A DNA stretch of 64,000 bases, from NCBI GenBank assembly GCA_006503475.1, contig RSEH01000039.1, forward strand, positions 124,001-188,000, read 5' to 3'. The notes beneath the pieces are model-generated. The model was not told where the DNA came from and made no database searches. It was given only the letters and a program-made list of their open reading frames with translations. Numbering within the stretch: position 1 is the stretch's first letter; each line of letters opens with the position of its first letter. The translations under genes were made by a program, and so were the position numbers. Below, piece by piece: positions 28,429 through 38,884 of this stretch. This DNA comes from Stentor roeselii (taxonomy: Eukaryota; Ciliophora; Heterotrichea; Heterotrichida; Stentoridae).

Positions 28429-30822
28429 ATTTATTACAGCTGATTAAATTTTATTAAGAATTATTCATTCTACAAGAGTCTTTAAAATTTTAATTAATTT
28501 CCTAATAATTAAGTATTCCTCGAATAATAACTTGATAATTATCTGAATTTGCTTTGTAAAACTTATATATTCAAATTTTTAGTTAAGTTTTATCTATTGA
28601 ATATATATCATGTAGTTAATAAAGCTTTATTCTCATAATTTTATGAGGTTTAGAAATTAGAATCTTTTATAAAGTAAGGAATGATGCTACTTGAATACTA
28701 ATTCTGATGAAACTATAAAGGGAATAAGAGAATCTTATTTTTACTTAATTTTTTTTTATGTGTCAGAATCTAGAGTTCAGAACCTGGCGAAGTTCAAAGA
28801 AATTAAGTTATAAATGCTTGTTGTGTTCTCAATATCTTTATCTAAAAGACCAGATGTCTGGCAATTCAAATTATCTCTTTAAAATCACAAGCTAATAAGC
28901 AAACCTTAATAAAAACTCTTCAATTCCAACTCTTTTTTATAGTTATCGCTCTTGTAAATCTTAAGGATTGAATCTTTTTCAAGAAAATTGCAGAATTAAA
29001 GAAAATGATCAGGTTTTAAATTTTTGTACTTTTTTAGTCTCACAAAAATCTAAAGTTTTAAGACTTGCACCTCTTTGTAGCTAGAATGCGATTTTACCAG
29101 ATACTTAAGATAATAAAAAAAAACTCTTCTTAGCAAAACCTTATCCAGACCAGGATCCTCTCAGAAAAGGAAGAAAATTATTTTATTAGATTGTATTAAG
29201 TAAACAAAGTAGTAAAGTTCATTCATGATATTTTTAATTCTTTACAAAATTCATTTGAAGTAAGGCTTTGTCTGACAACTTAGGAATGAGAGACTTATCA
29301 TTCAAGTAAGATTTTTAAATGTCCAAAGTAAATTTATCTCATAATTCTCAGTAATGATGCAAGAAATTCCTATAGTTTCCAAAAATAATTCATAGTAATC
29401 TCCACGAAATGCTCAGTAAAACTTCATCTATTGATAATTCAAGAATTTTTCGAGTAACTGGGCGATAATTCATCACTTAATCTTTAATAAATGAACTATT
29501 TCTGGCTATGGTTATGAAAATATCGATTTTTATAGGCTAGATATGATATCTGAAAAATATTTATGGTTAATTAAATTGAAAATTGTAAGAATATTGTAAA
29601 TTGATTGATATATTTGGAAATTGGAAAGAAAACCTAGTGGAATCGGCGGTTCTCTTATTATCTCTGATTCATCATGATTACTTTGGAAATAAAAATTACA
29701 GGATTTGAAATTTGTAATAAGTTTAAGGAATTTATAAAGATTTCGAATTCTTTGCAAGTTAAAGTAGTCTTTAATAACCGATCAATCAAGAAGATGACAC
29801 TTTAAGACCTAGTTAATAAGTCAAGTACTAAATGATTAATTATTAAAAGTTTTACCTGAATTATGCTGCACTGGATCCTAATATTTCTCGGACCAGTTAT
29901 GATATCATTGAATTTCCTCAGGTATTTATTTTTAGAATGAACAAATCCTTCTAGTTTTGATTTTATCTTTTTAGTAAGTTATCAGAATTATAGGCACCTA
30001 CCCATAGCCCTGAAACATATAAAATTACATTGAAGCATATAACTCGATAATTCATCTGAATTAGTTTCCTCGACCTATTCACTAAGAAGAAATATAAAAT
30101 TTTATATATTTAAATTTATCATCTCTTATTTGAAAAATTCCACCCATATAAATCCTCATGGAATGATAAACTGTGTTCCTTATGTAAAGGTTGATTCTTG
30201 GGCCATTTTGTATTTGAAAGTGGATTTTCAAATAAGCATATTATATAAGGATAAATGATTCTGAGGTGCATATTTCGATACTGGAACTGAGAAAGTAGAA
30301 TATGGGTTTTAATTTTCAAATATAAAATTAAATTGTACAAGTGATTTAAAAAAATCTAGCAATCAAGTGATTTCCTTAAAAAGGTAGAATTATTAAACAA
30401 GCTTAAATATTTTATTAGTGACGATGATAAGTGTTCTCGAAAATAATATCAAAATTCATATTTTTTATTCAGTCTTATTTTTTGATAGTTGAATTGATAA
30501 AAAAGTATCAGAAATTAAAATCATTAAATACTTTAGGCTCTTTAATAAATGATGTCGATAATATGAAATCAGTAAAATTTAGGCAGGTTTAATTCTATCA
30601 GAATGATTTAACTCATTAAATACAAGTATTTTATTAAAAAAATATAAAGTTGAAAGCCGCCTATCGCATATCTATCTAAATAAATAATAGTAGCAGATTA
30701 TATTTAATTACCAAACTATCTGGTAAAGAATTATCATAGAAATAGTTTGTTTAAAGATTTATGTAAGATCTAATTCTAATTATTTCTTTATACTCAAGAG
30801 ATATTACTCGTTCAACTTAATC
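28429..30822. other. Gene-poor AT-rich stretch
   Basis: About 2.4 kb with no intact gene larger than the small frame at 28758. Plus-strand segments at about 29040-29200 read as protein-like pieces (PYPDQDPLRKGRKLFY) with stops, suggesting decayed coding. Frames of 73-75 codons on the minus strand at about 29.6 and 30.2 kb have no family resemblance and are not called. Confidence 0.4.
28758..28895 (+). pseudogene. Short Cys-containing frame, possible decayed zinc-finger/WD40 gene start
   Basis: This is an ATG-initiated 45-codon frame. Its middle, YKCLLCSQYLYLKDQM, resembles the N-terminal zinc-finger segment of the nearby WD40 family (YKCQCQKDIISAKDL in the gene at 30823-32813). Downstream sequence continues in protein-like fragments with stops. 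Probably the remains of a family member. Confidence 0.33.
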
Positions 30823-32813
30823 TTAATTAAGGTAATGGGTATAGTGAAATGATAATAAAATCAAAGATTCACAACTCATTCTTAATTCCCTCTTGTTTTC
30901 CTTCAAACAAAGTTCTTTCAAACTATCATAACTTTTCCTCGTACTTGAATTCCTCAAATCCACTAAATGATATTTCGAGTCAAACTCTTTAAACATCAAA
31001 AAATTACAAAATTTAAAAAAATAAAACTGAACTCCATAATAAGATGTAATTTTCAATAGTTTTTCAAACCTATCAAAAACATAAACTTCCCAATTTGAGT
31101 CAAAAAACACAAAAACATTTGATGAGAACTTCCCTGATTGAATTTTATTGTTTAAGCTTAATAATCTTCTAGAAGATTTCAACTCAATCATTTTTGATTT
31201 ATTTTCAGTCGAGAAACACATAAATTTCAGATCTTTTGAAACAGAAATAAAAGGAATTCCAGAATTTTCAAAGAAATATCTCATCTTAATTTGAAAATCT
31301 TTAAAACTAATTAAAAAAATATTACCACTCATTGTTCCACAGAAAATAAATGAATTCACAGTGCATACACTCATGATTCGAGAAAAGAACTGTATCGATT
31401 TTATATCTTTTAACAATTTTAAACAGAACAAGTAAAGCATATTGAAACTATAAACAACAAAATCAAATTTTAAAGACACACAAAAACTACTCTGATAAAT
31501 TTTACTCAACTTTGTAGTTGTAAGAGTTTTAAAAGAATTGATATTTTTTAGTTCAATATGAGAATTAATTCCTCCAAAGTAAATATTATTTTCTGATATT
31601 ATAGCACAAATAGCTACTTCTGCTAACCTGAACGACTTAATAACCCTTAAAAATTTAGAACACCAGATTTTTATAGACAAATCAATTGATGTTGTTGCAA
31701 ACTTTAAACTCTTTTCACAAAAATCGATTGAGTCTACATATCCATGATGAGCGTTGGAATTACTCAACAATTTAAAAGTTTTTGAATTAATAAACTGAAC
31801 CAGGCCATCTTCATGTCCAGTCATTAAAACATCAGACTTTTCACCCAAATAACTGCATTTAATATCACTCTTATATTTAACCTTTTTTAAAGGATTAGAA
31901 CTTTTTACCTCAAAATTTTCAATACTTCCATCTTCACAAACAAAAATAAATTTTTCATATTTAAATGAAACAAATTTCACAGAAGATTTTAAATTTATTA
32001 TATAGAGAAGAGAGGGATTGAAAGTATTCCAGATTCTTACTGTTTCATCATTTGACCCACTTACAAATATTTTAGAATTATTGAAGAATTTTAGGGAATT
32101 TACATAATGTTCATGGCCTTTGAATACAGTAATCAGTTTTTTTTTTTTAATATTCCATAAACATATTGAACTGTCCCAAGACCCTGATAATAAAAAATTT
32201 GATGAAGAATCAATTTCGAGAGAACTAATTGTTGACTTATGATAGGAGAGACAGGCTGTTTGTTGAAGTGTTTGGGGATTCCATAGTCTTAGTTTTGAAT
32301 CGATTCCTCCGCTTATTAGAAGAAGTTTATCTGAGGTTAGGTATAACCGATAAATAAGAAAAAATTGATATGTGATTTATATTTTTGTTTTAGGTATTTA
32401 GTCATTGTTATTTCTTTAAGTAGTGGTTTATTTAAGATACTCATTATCTTATTATGGAAAATTGATTGAGAATTTTTATTGCTTGTTGATAATTGATTTC
32501 GAAAGTCTTTTAAATTAGTATTTTTATTGGTTTTTATATTAATTTGTAAATACTGATCTGTTTTAAAGTTATATTGAAATAAGAACTGCTTTAGAGATAA
32601 GAAATATCTGCTTGATTTTTCTATGCCCAACTTTAATATTTTACATGATATAAGTAAGGACTTTTCAACTTTTTTTAGTTGTTTTTTTTCTTTATCTTTT
32701 ACTATTACATGATTTGCAGGTATATTCAAATGTTTTTTTAGATCTTTAGCTGATATAATATCTTTTTGACACTGGCACTTATATTTCTTATAATCTGACG
32801 TCAGAATTTCCAT
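30823..32813 (-). pseudogene. Zinc-finger/WD40 gene with a frame break
   Basis: The N-terminal frame starts at an ATG at 32813 and ends at 32337 (158 codons). It begins MEILTSDYKKYKCQCQKDI with a Cys/His finger and a helical stretch. The WD40 part is open on the same strand from about 32370 to 30823 but in another frame: LISGGIDSKLRLW, LLSGSWDSSICLW, FVSGSNDETVRIW, followed by more divergent blades. The two overlap near 32337-32370. No 15- or 16-nt intron fits the needed frame change; a 17-nt GT...AG candidate exists (sense GTTATACCTAACCTCAG) but lacks A at the usual place. A single-base loss, an assembly error or an unusual intron are all possible. Length and blade count are like the gene at 36304. 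Confidence 0.65.
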
Positions 32814-35416
32814 TTATTATTTATGTCTATATAATATACTTAAATATAGACTTAATTTAAAGTTTATAGGTTTATAAGATATTAATTTCTTTGTATAAAT
32901 GATTTTATTTAGTAAAAATTACAGAATATGAAGAGATAGTTAATAAATGAATAATTTGAATACGTAAAGAGTTATCAAATTATATTTTTAGGGAATTTTT
33001 AACATCTTCTTCAGTGTGAAGCTTAAAAAGTATATCTTGAGTTAAATTTCAAGCAATTATAAATAAAATGATTCTAATTCAGACTTTAACATATTAGAAC
33101 TCTTGATTCGAAAAACTTAAAATATTCATAGATCAACTTGAGTATTCGAAAGTGTAAATATTAAGAATTGCTAATGATTAAATTATAATTCAATTCCTGG
33201 TATAGTTCAAGAACCGCCGATTCAGACATTAAATTTTAAATGAAATTCAAGCTTTATAAAGATTTTTAATCTATAGCAATAAAAATACATGGTAATATAA
33301 ATTAAAACTATTTTTTTACTTGACTCATTATAATATTTAAAAATAATTAATCTAAACGAACTAGTAAAATAGTTCAACTAAACACAAAAGACTTTACTTA
33401 ATGCAACTTGATTTCTTTATAAAGATTATCCCATTATAGATAAATTGATTATTTTACTTAAGATTTTCGATAAATTATTAAACAATAAAAATCAGCAGAA
33501 AAATCATCATACTATCGAGTTAAACCTGCTGAATGGAAACCGATTCTTTTATTAAAACTGGCAAAGTGTATATGGTTGAATAATAAGAATTATTTCTATT
33601 AAAAAATTAGCTAATGTAGATGTAATTGATTCTATCAGTTGAATGTTTGAAAAAGTGATGACATCATGGATGATGTAAAGAAATGTCGAATGTTGTCTAT
33701 TTGAGTCTCTAAAGATAGACGATACTTACAGTCTATATCACTTAAAGGCTTGAACATTTCATTGAGATCAACAGTTAAAGTCTTATGACCACACTCAGTA
33801 TGAAGCATGAATATTTCATAAATTTTGTGAAGGTAGAGGCTAGTTATTATCTACCTGCTCTGTTTGGACCATCAATTTTTATGATCTGAATCAAGGACTT
33901 GTGGCAATTACAATAAATATCCACAGAAGAATTACTTTGACGCAGGATAATACATTAATGATATTCAATTTTCATAGTTATAAGGTTGAAAAAAGCTTCA
34001 TCTCTAATGGGGATACTAAGAAATCGATGAAGATTTAGTAATTATTTGTTTTATAAAGATTGAAAAAGTTTTCTCTTGAAAAAAGTTGACTAGTAGAGTA
34101 CTATTAAAGAAAGTAGTTTTTACATAAATTAAAAATATGTATTTAGTTTATTGAATTTCTATTGAAAAATTCAGAAAAATTTAGACATTTCTTGGAAATT
34201 TTCGTTATTTAATCAAAACACAAGATCATTTTGCTGAAGTATTTCAACTACTTGTTTAGTTTTCTGTTTATAATTTTTTGTAATTGTTTTCAGGTCTTTA
34301 TAATTAAAATAGTTGCACTTTGATTAATTTAATAAAATTAATAGAGAGAAGGGAAAAAAGGAACTCTTTATAGATATTAAAAAATAATAATAGGGTTTTA
34401 AACAAGGCACTGAAAGTTTGAAATATTTAGATTAGAAAAAAATATTAACTATGATCGCATACCAATGGTTATTCTTTATTTAAAATTGACTATTTTCAAG
34501 ATAGCTACTTAAAGAGCATCCTGCGATAAGAATAAGACAGTTCAAGCAAGTATCATATTAATGAAAAAATCATAAAATTATCAGGCTACTTCATAAAGTA
34601 TCCAATATTCCTTGATTTATTGTAAGAAAAATTGTGAATTGTGCTTATGATTCTGATTGATTCAAATATATAAAAAAAATCGATAAATAAACTCATAAAT
34701 TTAAGTTGAAAATTGAATTTGTTAAATAATTATAACTAATTCCTTAGATTGATTGAATAAACATCATTTATTCACAGTTATACTTCACAAGAAAATATTT
34801 TAATCTAATTAAAAAATCTTATTTTGAAACAGTTCCTCTTAAATTAAACTCTTTTGATGAAAGCCAAATCTTTAAAATAAATTAATTTTATGAATATCCA
34901 GAAAATGATAATTAAAACTGTTTTAATTGTAAGTAGGATATATGAGGGTTTTAGATAATGACTTGGTTGAAATAATGCAGTCGAGTTTGAAATGAAGTTT
35001 ATTAGAAAAAGCTCTATACATTATAACAAAAAATAGTGTGAATTAAATACTTATCTATCAAATAATTAATAATCGATTTCTGATCAATGAACCTATTATT
35101 TCAACCCTGAACCAATGTAAAATAAATCATTTTAAGTATAGAGATTGAAATTAGAAGTCTCATCAGTCCTAACATAAACAAAAATACACATCATTCCAGT
35201 CAAAACTATAATTCACCCTCTACCAAAAACTAATCCAAAAGACCAACTCTATACCTTCCTAGATTCAAATCATCCAAACCACATAATCCACTAACTAAAA
35301 TATCTATCCATTCAAAAAACTTATTCTAAGTAATAAAATCATCTAATATCCCAATAATTTAAATCTCAACCCTAAAAAATCTAACCATTTCTGATAAAAC
35401 CTCTTCCTATAAACAA
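32814..35416. other. Long gene-poor AT-rich stretch
   Basis: About 2.6 kb. The only recognisable content is the WD40 relic at 33640-34060. The last 250 bases are strongly A/C-rich on the plus strand and are probably the promoter side of the secreted protein gene at 35417. Confidence 0.45.
33640..34060 (+). pseudogene. WD40-repeat relic
   Basis: Plus-strand fragments read as WD40 blades in different frames separated by stops. VSKDRRYLQSIS near 33700 matches the start of a blade, then LLSTCSVWTINFYDLNQG near 33843-33896, then ITLTQDNTLMIFNFHSYK near 33930-33980. The order and spacing fit a propeller. No start or intact frame remains. Related to the zinc-finger/WD40 genes around it. Confidence 0.5.
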
Positions 35417-35947
35417 ATGTTATTCCTTTCATTATCTCTATCAATCCTCTCCGCATTTTCTCTTGATTGCTCAACTCTACCTTCCCAAGTCGTTCAATTT
35501 GACTTCTTCAGCGATATTGATGACTGGGTTGTCGGAAATTTAAACCCGAACGGTGCTTTTGGAGTTCCAGCAATGAACAAATACGTCAGAGATGCCGACC
35601 CCTACGGTTTGAGTATTTGGGAATCCGCTACTCCTTATAACAGGGCGCAAGATTTGACCTGTTACATTGGGAAAGACTTTTACATTCCTGGTACACCAAC
35701 TTGGGCTGAAATTAGACTAAAGGCTGATAATCTAGGATTTGCTAGAATTAATGGAATTGATTTGAATTGCAATATTCCTGACTATCTTACAATCAAAACT
35801 TGTACTGTGACTCAAGCTATTAGGCCGGGACTCAATAATCTTAATATTACTGTTGTTAACTCGAAAGGAGATGAACATAACTATGGTGGAGTCAATTATA
35901 GACTATCTGTTAGAACTTCGGTGAAAGATATTGAACCTGCACCTTAA
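35417..35947 (+). CDS. Secreted galactose-binding-like beta-sandwich protein
   Basis: This is a 176-residue protein with a clear signal peptide (MLFLSLSLSILSAFSLDCST). The mature part resembles a jelly-roll, galactose-binding-like domain: AEIRLKADNLGFARINGIDL, then IRPGLNNLNITVVNS, then a final GGVNYRLSV strand. This is the usual order (framework strand, NG turn, GxNxIxVxVxN strand, GG). It has four cysteines in the mature part, so one or two disulfides are possible. A role in binding sugars or in the surface coat is inferred; single-domain versions occur in surface proteins of protists and bacteria. It lies at the right edge of the AT-rich island. Confidence 0.72.
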   Translation: MLFLSLSLSILSAFSLDCSTLPSQVVQFDFFSDIDDWVVGNLNPNGAFGVPAMNKYVRDADPYGLSIWESATPYNRAQDLTCYIGKDFYIPGTPTWAEIRLKADNLGFARINGIDLNCNIPDYLTIKTCTVTQAIRPGLNNLNITVVNSKGDEHNYGGVNYRLSVRTSVKDIEPAP

Positions 35948-36303
35948 GTTTACTTATTGATTATAGTTTGAATGTGAGTTTTTAGATATTTAAAAAGGTG
36001 AATTTTTAGGGATTTTGTGTGAAATTTTCAGTCATTTATCGTGACTTGTTGAGTCAAGGAATATGAATTTCAAAGCACATAAAGATTTTCTATACTGATC
36101 AAAATTGAGCTTATATATGAATCTAAATTAGAAATTTTACGAAAAAACCATCCTTTATTTCAAAGCTTTTTGAATATATCTGATTTACTGTCTTATCATA
36201 GTAATTATATTTAAAATTATTCTTTTCTTATCTAAATTAAATCAATTACTTCAATCTATTCATCCTCAATTCCAACAACATTCACCCTATTATATTATTT
36301 ACA
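35948..36303. other. Intergenic region
   Basis: 356 bp, AT-rich, between two plus-strand genes. The first part is G/T-rich 3' flank and the last 100 bases are A/C-rich 5' flank. No gene is seen. Confidence 0.5.
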
Positions 36304-38601
36304 ATGTCTGACATCTTCAGAGTTGAATACTTTTGCATCCTTCATAATTTTAGATTCTCTGAAAGTCAAGTTCTAAAACATATAAAAACCAATTCTCATC
36401 ACTCGATCATAAAAATCTATCAATTTAAAAGAAGCTCTAAAAAAGATTATTTCCATAAAAAATTAGAATCAAGTATAAAATACCTTCAAACCATAAGAAC
36501 CAAAAACAAGTCAAAATTTGAAAAATATTCCAATGAAAAACCTAAAAACTTACATATCATTGAAAAAATTTATCAAAATGTAGAAAATTTTATTGAAAAA
36601 AAGCTAAAAATTTTTAAGAATATCGAAAAAATGAGTTTTTATTTTGAGTCAGCAGCACTCGAAATAAAAAAAATTATGAATGAAAAACTTTTTGTCAATC
36701 TGGACTATGAAAATTTTAAGAATATTGAACCTTTAGAGTTCCAGGTAAAAGACTTCACGAATTATAAAGTAAGAAAAAGTTTATGTTTAAAAAAACTTAG
36801 ATCGAAGATGGTGACTACCCCATCATGTGCAGTATTTTACAAAAACTACTCAAATCTGATAATCGGTTATTTTGATTCAACAATTAGGTGTCTAAACATA
36901 AAAAATCAAACTTTTATCTTTACTTTAACTCTCCACTTCGCAAAAATAACAACACTTACTGTTTATCAACCTTCTGAAAGCACCCAGGGTTCATCATCAA
37001 AATTGGTTTATTATCTAATTTCTTGCTCAGAAGATAAAAGGATCATAATTTGGGATCTGGGATTGAAAAAATGTTTGAAAATACTAAAAAATCATAAATA
37101 TCCCATCGAAACATCTGATATAAACTCTTTAAGAACTCTTTTCATAACTTCTGATGGTTCATGGGAAATTCTGTTGTGGAGCTTAAGTGACTGGAAATGT
37201 CTGAGGACTATACCTCATCAATCATCTTATCTAAAAGAAGTAAAATTCATTTCAAACGAGGACCTATTATTTTGTTATATAGAAAAAAATCTTAACTACT
37301 CAACTAATAATACCATATTTATCCTCAAGTCCAAAGAAACCGACCCTCAAATATTCCACCCGTCCATAGTCCTAGAGTACCAAAATCAAATACAATTTTT
37401 AGAAGTATCAAACTGCAGATCTTTTATAGTATATCTAATCTCAGACCAAGGAGGCTATTGCATCAAAAAATTCACAATAAATAACAGAAACAAAGAAACA
37501 ATTCACGAAATGCCCAACGATCAATTCATATGTATAAAATTAGATAATTCAAACAAGTTTCTTTTAGCCTTTCGACAATTTAACGCACTAGTTTTAAATC
37601 TCGAAACAAGAAAATTCACTGACATTCAAACCACCTATCAAATCCAAATCGCCTTAACAACTAAAAATGAAGGAGAATTTTATCTAATAAATCGTAGACA
37701 CTACTTAAACTTGCTAGATCTCAACCACTCAAATAAAAAAATTCTTCCAATAAAAATCTGTAAATTTTACAATTTTGAATCTTACCAAATAGACCAAAAA
37801 CGAGGTCTAGTCCATTTACTAGATGGCTTTGATTATTTATTTTATGATGTGAGAAAAAACGTTATTTCAAAAAAAATCACAGGAAAATTTTTTACTTGCA
37901 TAACTTTTAACCCTTTGAATGGAGACTTGATTTTAGCTAGTTCAATTGGAGAGGTGTTTTTAATAAAATTTCAAGATAATGAGGATTTCTTCGAAAAATT
38001 AACATCCACTTTGAATGAAGATATGAGACTAGTCAGTCCAAATGATGAGGTGGTTTCAGAAGAATATCAGGGAAATAGTATTGTCTTTGAAAAAATAATC
38101 TCGTATAATGATTTGCTTGAAGACTTAAAAAAAATGAAAAATTTTAAATATAGTAGTCCTCTTTGTAGTGAACATACAGGGTTTTCTAATGTTTCAGTAA
38201 TGAAAGTCTCTGATAGTGGACTCTTTCTTGTTATTGGTTTCTTTGCTAAACTTGAAGTTGTTTTTGAGGTAAAAACTATGAAAACTTTATGCTTTTTTTG
38301 GAGATATCAACTATTTCAGTCTCGATTTTATCAGTTTTATGAAAAGAAAGGATTATTGTTATCTGCTTCTTCATTTATGTGGGTTATTTATGATTTAAAT
38401 ACAAAGAAAAGTATTTATCAATATGAATCTCATGAAAGATATAGTAAGGTGAGATTTAGCTTTGATCATGAACACATTTTTTGTTTTAATGAATTTGAAA
38501 ACCTTTCAATATTTACCCTTTACGGTGAAGAGGTTTCTAAAAATAAGTTTTCTTCAGAAGAAATTCAAAAGTTCTTGACAAAAACAGAAAGTTTTAAATA
38601 G
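36304..38601 (+). CDS. Zinc-finger plus WD40-repeat protein
   Basis: This is a 765-residue protein. The N-terminus YFCILHNFRFSESQVLKHIK followed by TNSHHS has Cys and His in a zinc-finger-like order. Residues about 55-135 are Lys-rich helix. WD40-type blades follow; the clearest is LISCSEDKRIIIWDL near residue 240, then TSDGSWEILLW. Later blades are strongly divergent, and I see fewer canonical WD ends than in the 24809 gene. Codons are very AT-rich, with many AAA, AAT and ATA. It shares its layout with the 24809 and 30823 genes, so it belongs to the local family. Function: probable scaffold. Confidence 0.8.
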   Translation: MSDIFRVEYFCILHNFRFSESQVLKHIKTNSHHSIIKIYQFKRSSKKDYFHKKLESSIKYLQTIRTKNKSKFEKYSNEKPKNLHIIEKIYQNVENFIEKKLKIFKNIEKMSFYFESAALEIKKIMNEKLFVNLDYENFKNIEPLEFQVKDFTNYKVRKSLCLKKLRSKMVTTPSCAVFYKNYSNLIIGYFDSTIRCLNIKNQTFIFTLTLHFAKITTLTVYQPSESTQGSSSKLVYYLISCSEDKRIIIWDLGLKKCLKILKNHKYPIETSDINSLRTLFITSDGSWEILLWSLSDWKCLRTIPHQSSYLKEVKFISNEDLLFCYIEKNLNYSTNNTIFILKSKETDPQIFHPSIVLEYQNQIQFLEVSNCRSFIVYLISDQGGYCIKKFTINNRNKETIHEMPNDQFICIKLDNSNKFLLAFRQFNALVLNLETRKFTDIQTTYQIQIALTTKNEGEFYLINRRHYLNLLDLNHSNKKILPIKICKFYNFESYQIDQKRGLVHLLDGFDYLFYDVRKNVISKKITGKFFTCITFNPLNGDLILASSIGEVFLIKFQDNEDFFEKLTSTLNEDMRLVSPNDEVVSEEYQGNSIVFEKIISYNDLLEDLKKMKNFKYSSPLCSEHTGFSNVSVMKVSDSGLFLVIGFFAKLEVVFEVKTMKTLCFFWRYQLFQSRFYQFYEKKGLLLSASSFMWVIYDLNTKKSIYQYESHERYSKVRFSFDHEHIFCFNEFENLSIFTLYGEEVSKNKFSSEEIQKFLTKTESFK

Positions 38602-38753
38602 TTTAAATGTTTAAAGATATTTTCCCTATAATAAACCAATTCAAATCTCAAATTTCAATCAAAAAGAAACTATTTTCTTATAAATTATTTTTTCTAAACT
38701 AATAAAAATCTAAATTCTTTTCATTAAATCCTATTCCAATAAATATACCAACA

Positions 38754-38843
38754 ATTAATAACTTCAAAGCAAAACTAAATTCCAAATAAAAAATAACTAT
38801 TAATAACTTCAAAGCAAAACTAAGTTCCAAATAAAAAATAACA
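38754..38843. repeat. Two-copy 45-bp tandem repeat
   Basis: Copies at 38754-38798 and 38799-38843 share ATTAATAACTTCAAAGCAAA and the rest of the unit, with very few differences (CTAAAT versus CTAAGT). It lies between two convergent genes and is recent, judging by the near identity. Confidence 0.8.
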
Positions 38844-38884
38844 ACTTCAAATAATTCCATAAACTAAAATCCCTACTAAATTCC

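Noticed and set aside
29530-30340. Minus-strand frames of 73-75 codons
   Set aside because: Short, AT-driven, no family resemblance, and no supporting context.
20043-38601. Reassigned stop codons in the AT-rich island (TAG aligned with Gln in a paralogue)
   Set aside because: Intact genes in the island (24809-26881, 36304-38601) end normally and have no internal stops. Introns or decay explain the exceptions.
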